This document shows positions 59,526-64,000 of a stretch of DNA of 64,000 bases, piece after piece. The notes beneath the pieces were generated by a model that was given only the letters and a program-made list of their open reading frames with translations, had not been told where the DNA came from and searched no databases. Source of the DNA: Persicaria tinctoria (Eukaryota; Streptophyta; Magnoliopsida; Caryophyllales; Polygonaceae); assembly GCA_037127255.1 (NCBI GenBank), contig JBANSL010000004.1, forward strand, positions 25,179,967 to 25,243,966, read 5' to 3'. How positions within the stretch are numbered: position 1 is the first letter of the stretch; the number at the start of each line of letters is the position of its first letter. The position numbers and the translations under genes are program-made.

Positions 59526-59617
<92 letters not shown>
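59526..59617 (+). repeat. (ATT)n microsatellite
   Basis: About 30 uninterrupted ATT units within the hAT MITE. Confidence 0.95.
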
Positions 59618-59904
59618 GTTAATAATAATAAAGTTCTTACATGAAATTAGATCGGAGCCGGCTAACAAGCTGGGCTCCGCATCCCTTTTGAATACTAAAC
59701 GCAATCCCAGTCAAAGTGTGGCAAATAACTACAAGAGGCAAATAGCTAAACACGGTATTCTTCCCAACTATCAATCGATAATGATACAATATTTGGTGAA
59801 TCTCGTCTCAATTTCTTTCCGTCCCGATCTAGTAAGATAATATAGCCAAATATGTTGAACATTATAATTAATTATACAATCATTGTACGAGTTAATAATA
59901 GTAT

Positions 59905-59985
<81 letters not shown>
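59905..59985 (+). repeat. (AAT)n microsatellite, complementary to the ATT run
   Basis: About 27 uninterrupted AAT units. It is the reverse complement of the run at 59526-59617, so the two can pair as part of a foldback. Confidence 0.95.
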
Positions 59986-59986
<1 letters not shown>

Positions 59987-60251
59987 TTGAATACGGAGTA
60001 ATATAGTTGAGAAGAATACCGTATTCAACATATTATACAAATTAATGAATTATAAAAGCATTTTTCACTTTGCAAATTTGTATAATATTTTATTATTTTT
60101 ATTTGCGGGACAAGGCCCGTCCCGTCCCGATCCCGTCCCGAAAAAAAGTGTCAATCCCGTTCCGATCCCGTCCCGTAAAAATTTCGCGGGACGAGTCCCG
60201 TCCCGGCTCAATCCCGTCCCGTCCCGTCCCGTGCCCACCCCTATATAATAC

Positions 60252-60812
60252 TATATAAGTTAAAAACTCTTTCAATTTATCAAACTTATTACTCCCTACT
60301 GAGGGAATATGATACCACCAGTTCAGTTCCACTGATGGCTTTTCAAAATAACAATTAAAAGGATCAACATAATCACCGTTAGCTTCCAAATTGCAAACGT
60401 TTACCTGTATTACCTCTCGAGCCTCAGTAGGTGGCTCTGGACATGGTTCATCAACGGGGGAGATCAGACTAAATTCATTGGATGGAGTAGGAGACACAAC
60501 ATCTGAAACCTCATGCGTCGACTCATGAAATCCCATGTCAGGAAGCACTGGACCATCTTCTCCATCGGCAAAGAAACTATCGTTGTCTATGAACAATTCC
60601 TCCTCGTTATGAAACCAACTAGGAGGGAATGAATTAAGCACAATGACTTCGGCAGGATCTTCCATTCTTGCATCCTTCACTGTCTCAGGAGATGACGGAA
60701 TGGGCTGACTTTCTTTATCAACTTGAGGGGTGGCCATCTTCTTTGCTATTATCTCGCTTGCTGTTTGCGTAAGTTGGCTCAATTGTTCCCTGTTGTGAGC
60801 TGAATCTGCCAT
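60252..60812 (-). CDS. ORF remnant of the sister gypsy-type element
   Basis: Minus-strand frame from ATG 60812: acidic, Glu/Pro/Ser-rich, about 187 residues before it runs into the hAT MITE. It contains SVELNWWYHIPSVGSNKFDKL, whose counterpart lies near 46404-46480 in the other element. No gag, protease or RT motif. The first codons overlap the start of the downstream plus-strand LTR, so the true start may be lost. Confidence 0.35.
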
Positions 60813-61029
60813 GTTTTACAGTAACTTTTATATCGATTTCTGCATACATTTCATTCATTTGGGTTAAGATAGTACATAATCTATGTAGTTTATGTTTATT
60901 TGCCAAATTACGAAATCTACACCAGTTTCTGTTTAATTCACAGATTTCGAGGCGTTTTACAACAATTCTACAGAAGGTCAGAAAAGCTCGGAAAACGGCT
61001 ACAGAAGTACAAGGTCAAGAAAGCAACGG

Positions 61030-61600
61030 AACCAATCGAATCGAGCCGAGGAACCAGACTACTCGATCTCGAGTAGACCTTACTCGATCTCGACGAGCAT
61101 GTCCGAGCACAGCCTTGTCGACCAGGAGCAACGTCGAGAACCAGACAACCCAGCTCAGGAAGTTTACTCGATCTCGACAAGACCTAGTCGAGATCGACGA
61201 AGCCCAGCGCCACACCCGGAGTCGACAAGGAGAGAAGCTGACCGAGAAGCCGAGGACGAGAAGCCGAGCACACCTCTACTCGATCTCGACAAGACCTAGT
61301 CGAGATCGACGAAGCCCAGAGCCCAGGTCCGAGCTTGTCGAGTACACCTACCCGAGGAGACCTAGTCGACGGATCAAGCCTACTCGAGGTCGACTAAGCC
61401 TACTCGAGGTCGACGAGCGTCAGGAGCCAAGACCGAGCCACATCGAGCAGAGCTAGCCGGGAAGTCCAGTCGACGAAGAATCCTACTCGAGGTCGACGAG
61501 CTCTTGTCGATGTCGAGTAGCCCAGTTTCCAGAAACGCGTCGACGAGTGCCTGTCCGAGTAGAGTTGGGATTTCTTGGGGCCGAAGGAGGAAGATTCTAT
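61030..61600 (+). repeat. Array of TCGAGATCGA-type palindromes, upstream block
   Basis: Dense CTCGATCTCGAC / GTCGAGATCGAC motifs. One unit of about 44 bp (ACTCGATCTCGACAAGACC, then TAGTCGAGATCGACGAAGCC) occurs twice, near 61166 and 61278. GC-rich, and located upstream of the TATA box of this LTR. Confidence 0.85.
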
Positions 61601-62374
61601 CCAAATCCATCAAGTTCTATCTATGGAAGACGCAATCTATCAAGACATGAAGACTTACCTATTTAGATTTATCTTTTCCTTTTAAGATTTATTTCCTTAA
61701 AACATTATATTTATCTTTTAAAGTTTTAGATATAATTTTAGATATAGATAGGAGATTCTATCCTTGATTAGCAAGGACTAGAAGCCTATAAATAAAGCCC
61801 TAGGGGCTGGTTTTTCATATATTCCAATTCACACACAATTCAATTTGAGAGACAATTAGTTAGTTACATAAAGAGAGGTTGTAAGTTGGAGTTTATTTTA
61901 TGCAAGTTAGTTCTTTTCAGCAGTCAATGTCTGCGATTGCGATGAGGCGTGAGTAGTCCACCAACTTCTGGGGCTGGGGTGAGCCCGACGGTGGCCATGT
62001 GAGGCGATGCGATAAAGGTAAGATCTTTTTGTGCAATTCATCTTCTATCCCTATGAGCATGATTCTTTTGCGAAAGTTGAAGGTGATCCTTGTTTGTGTT
62101 ATTGAAGCGAAAGTGATCTTAATGAAACTTGGGTTAATTATGTGAAAAAGGGTTAGTAACAATTAGGGTTTATGCGAAAGCCTCTATATGCCTATTTGTT
62201 AATGACGAAAGTTATTTGATGGAAAGCATGATCTTTTGTGCCTTTGTGTGTTACTTTGAATGGTTATCGTTGTGGTGTTGATACCCTGGCTTTGGAAGTC
62301 TTTTAGCATATTGAGTTTATTTCCGTCAAAATTCTGAGTTTTGTTCGAAATCTGCAATTTATATTTTCTGCATT

Positions 62375-62545
62375 CTAGTCGACATAGAGTAAAGCCTTGT
62401 CGAGATCGAGTAGCTGTGGTCGATCTCGAGTAGGGACTGGTCTTAGTCGAGTTGAGTTTTCCTCTGTTCTTGTCGATTTTCAAGTTTCTATTTTGCTGTT
62501 TCTTGTCGATCTCGAGTAGCTAGTAGTCGAGATCGAGTAGCCTGT
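62375..62545 (+). repeat. Second TCGAGATCGA block, downstream part of the LTR
   Basis: Further CTTGTCGAGATCGAGTAG and GTCGATCTCGAGTAG motifs downstream of the TATA box in the same LTR, separated from the first block by about 800 bp. Confidence 0.8.
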
Positions 62546-62818
62546 TGCCTTGCGTTATTTTCTGTCTTTGCTTTATTTCCTGTTTTGCTTTGTTCTTTTC
62601 TTTTGTTTTTCTGCTTTTGTTTCTGTCTTTCTGCTATTCTGTTTGTGAGATCTGTTGCTACCTGAGAACTGCTGACGTGCTTCCTCGTGGATTCGATCCT
62701 GACTTTTCTCTTACTACAACGGGAGGAAGTCTTGTATTTATTTGCTGAGACAGGGAAGTCAGTCTAAACTTTATTTTATATTTATTTCATACTTGACCAT
62801 CCTCCTGAAACAACAAAT

Positions 62819-62836
62819 TGGCGCCGTTGCCGGGGA
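62819..62836 (+). promoter_or_regulatory. Perfect tRNA-Asp primer binding site
   Basis: TGGCGCCGTTGCCGGGGA, 18 bases complementary to the 3' end (CCCCGGCAACGGCGCCA) of plant tRNA-Asp(GUC). It lies three bases after the LTR, as at 45439. Confidence 0.92.
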
Positions 62837-62898
62837 GGCTATCATTCGCGCCTTAGGTAGTTGAATCTCACGTCTACTTTGAGTTACTTTTCAGGTGT

Positions 62899-63123
62899 AT
62901 GCGTCGTACTGGTCTACCACCTGAGTTTGACAGCTTAGACGAACCAGAGCGTTACCTACACATCCACTCTAAACTCAAAAGGATCATGGCGGACGTTGAA
63001 ACACAAGAACAGCTGATACCGAGGCTTACCAGGGAACTAGCCGCAAAGGATACTACAATCGCCAATGAGAGGACGACGAGGGAACTAGCAAATGAGCGCG
63101 CAAGGCAAGCAGAAGCTGAGCGT
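62899..63123 (+). pseudogene. Gypsy-type gag N-terminal fragment
   Basis: A plus-strand frame opens MRRTGLPPEFDSLDEPERYL and continues as a charged coiled-coil-like stretch (LTRELAAKDTTIANERTTRE, then RARQAEAERC). It is typical of the start of gag in Tat-like gypsy elements. After about 75 residues it runs into another LTR start (63124), so the rest of gag-pol is missing. Confidence 0.6.
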
Positions 63124-64000
63124 TGTGAGCCTAATTTGCCATGTTTTACACTTACTTTTATATCGATTTCTGCATACATTGCATACATTTGGGTTAGAAT
63201 AATACAGAATCTGTGTAGTTTACACTTGTTTGCAATATATGGAGGTCTACACAAGTTTTTGTTATATTTCACAGAAATCGGACGCATTTTGGAGCTTAAA
63301 GGAAAGTCATGGAGAAGCCAAGAATGGTGCAGTTGGAGAGAAGGCCAATTTCCGGCTTTCATCATTCTGAATCAGGCTGTGATGTCTTCATGAGAATTGT
63401 AGCCCTCGGAAAGAGCTTTCCAACGCATGGTCATATGCGTCAATCCGACAACCGAGGCATCGGGAAAGTGCGTTTTACGAACAGAGCTGGGAGCTGAGGA
63501 AAGTTATCGACATCGACAACTTTTGTCGATATCGAGGAGACATGTCGAGAAGATTGTCGAGGAGTCCAGAAGCCGAGTTCGAGGAGAAGTCCGAGCGGGA
63601 GATCGCTTGCAAGCCAAGATTCGACAAATTCTATCCTATTCTATCAAGATCTATCGAAGACCCAACACATTAGATATAATCCTAGTCTATCTAGTTTATT
63701 TAATTCCATGTTTTATCTTTATATTATTAGATATAATTTTAGATATAGATATAGTTATTCTATCCTTGGCTAACAAGGAATAGATCACTATAAATAAAGC
63801 CCATGGGGCTCAGTTTTAATGGATTCAAAAAAATGGAGAGAGGAGTAGTTAGTTCCATTCAGAGATACAGTTAGGAGTTTTAAGGTTTTGGCTTACAACG
63901 AAAGTTGATTGCCAAGATTGTAAAGGCTTTGAATTTAGTTTTATGCAAGTTTCTTCTTTTACATCAATGTCTTTTATTGCAATGAAGAGCGAGTAGTCCA
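63124..64000 (+). repeat. Start of a related LTR, cut by the window end
   Basis: Starts TGTGAGCCTAATTTGCCATG, matching the LTR start at 60794. TATA box CTATAAATAAAGCCC near 63789. A short palindrome block (ATCGACATCGAC, TTGTCGATATCGAGG) lies at about 63505-63575. It is either the 3' LTR of an internally deleted element or the 5' LTR of a second insertion. Confidence 0.8.

Larger units (their letters stand above)
58851..60243. mobile_element. hAT-type MITE packed with AAT/ATT microsatellites
   Basis: Perfect inverted ends TAGGGGTGGGCAC, 8-bp duplication TATAATAC (58843-58850 and 60244-60251). Next to each end is a run of CCCGTCCCGATCCCG-type units; the roughly 900-bp core is almost pure AAT/ATT and AT repeat. 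No transposase. Confidence 0.92.
52407..60793 (-). mobile_element. Sister non-autonomous gypsy-type element, minus strand, truncated
   Basis: On the minus strand its 3' LTR is 53823-52407 and its interior runs up to about 60793. There the plus-strand LTR of another element begins, so no 5' LTR is seen in the window. The signature next to the LTR (GGACAAGCAAAAGTCTAAGC) matches the element at 49480-49500. Interior blocks are collinear with 46.4-49.5 kb in reverse. It carries a MITE in its LTR, a Harbinger-like insertion and a hAT MITE. Confidence 0.82.
60794..62815 (+). repeat. Third gypsy-type LTR, plus strand
   Basis: Starts TGTGAGCTGAAT and ends GAAACAACA, 2022 bp, followed by AAT and a perfect primer site. 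A TATAAATAAAGCCC box is near 61790. Its start and its R region resemble those of the LTR at 63124. It contains two blocks of TCGAGATCGA/TCGATCTCGA palindromes. Confidence 0.85.

Noticed and set aside
59492..60040. Poly-Ile, poly-Tyr and poly-Asn frames
   Set aside because: Direct translation of AAT/ATT microsatellites inside a hAT MITE.
61030..61600. CRISPR-like array because of regularly recurring palindromes
   Set aside because: Spacing is irregular, motifs vary, there are no unique spacers or cas genes, and it lies inside a plant LTR.

Overview
The window is nuclear DNA of a flowering plant, most likely a eudicot. The evidence is spliced genes with GT-AG introns, a KNOLLE/SYP112-type syntaxin, a plant U-box/ARM protein, a chloroplast-type hexose-phosphate epimerase, Stowaway-like MITEs, and Ty1/copia and Ty3/gypsy elements with plant-type primer sites. 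The species cannot be fixed from this sequence. I see no prokaryotic genes, CRISPR arrays or operons.

Gene islands. On the left are a small conserved plant protein of unknown function (418-783, minus) and an eight-exon soluble inorganic pyrophosphatase (2101-4594, minus). At 27.4-36 kb are an intronless SYP112-like Qa-SNARE (27451-28368, plus), a ten-exon glucose-6-phosphate 1-epimerase-like gene (28920-31515, minus, convergent with the syntaxin) and a five-exon U-box/ARM E3 ligase of the PUB5/45 group (32163-35134, minus). I rebuilt the exon chains by hand; all three spliced reading frames close. These are ordinary housekeeping or trafficking genes with no visible functional link.

Transposon strata. 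From 6.4 to 20.9 kb there is a three-level nest: a copia element (TSD GGGTG) holds a solo gypsy-type LTR (TSD CAAGT), which holds a 6.35-kb L1-type LINE (17-bp TSD). Next come a decayed second LINE (20.9-23.0 kb) with a TIR-flanked insertion, and a 3.6-kb inverted pair (23.25-26.85 kb) whose arms each carry a GC-rich leader, a splice-donor-like site and a tRNA-like domain. From 36.3 to 52.1 kb are two paralogous copies of a minus-strand copia block. Copy A has gained a hAT MITE (37018-37601) and copy B a whole non-autonomous gypsy-type element (43938-50764); each copy preserves the other's empty site. A hAT transposase pseudogene and an LTR-like sequence separate them. From 52.4 to 60.8 kb lies a second, minus-strand member of the same non-autonomous family. 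It was invaded by a PIF/Harbinger-like element carrying a poly(A)-binding-protein fragment (55730-57663) and by a hAT MITE packed with AAT microsatellites (58851-60243). The right end holds a third gypsy-type LTR with a perfect tRNA-Asp primer site and, about 300 bp on, the start of a related LTR cut by the window edge.

The main novelty candidates are the inverted tRNA-like arms, the LINE with an atypical 727-residue ORF1 overlapping ORF2 by ATGA, the PABP-carrying Harbinger element, and the differing palindrome arrays at comparable places in related gypsy LTRs.
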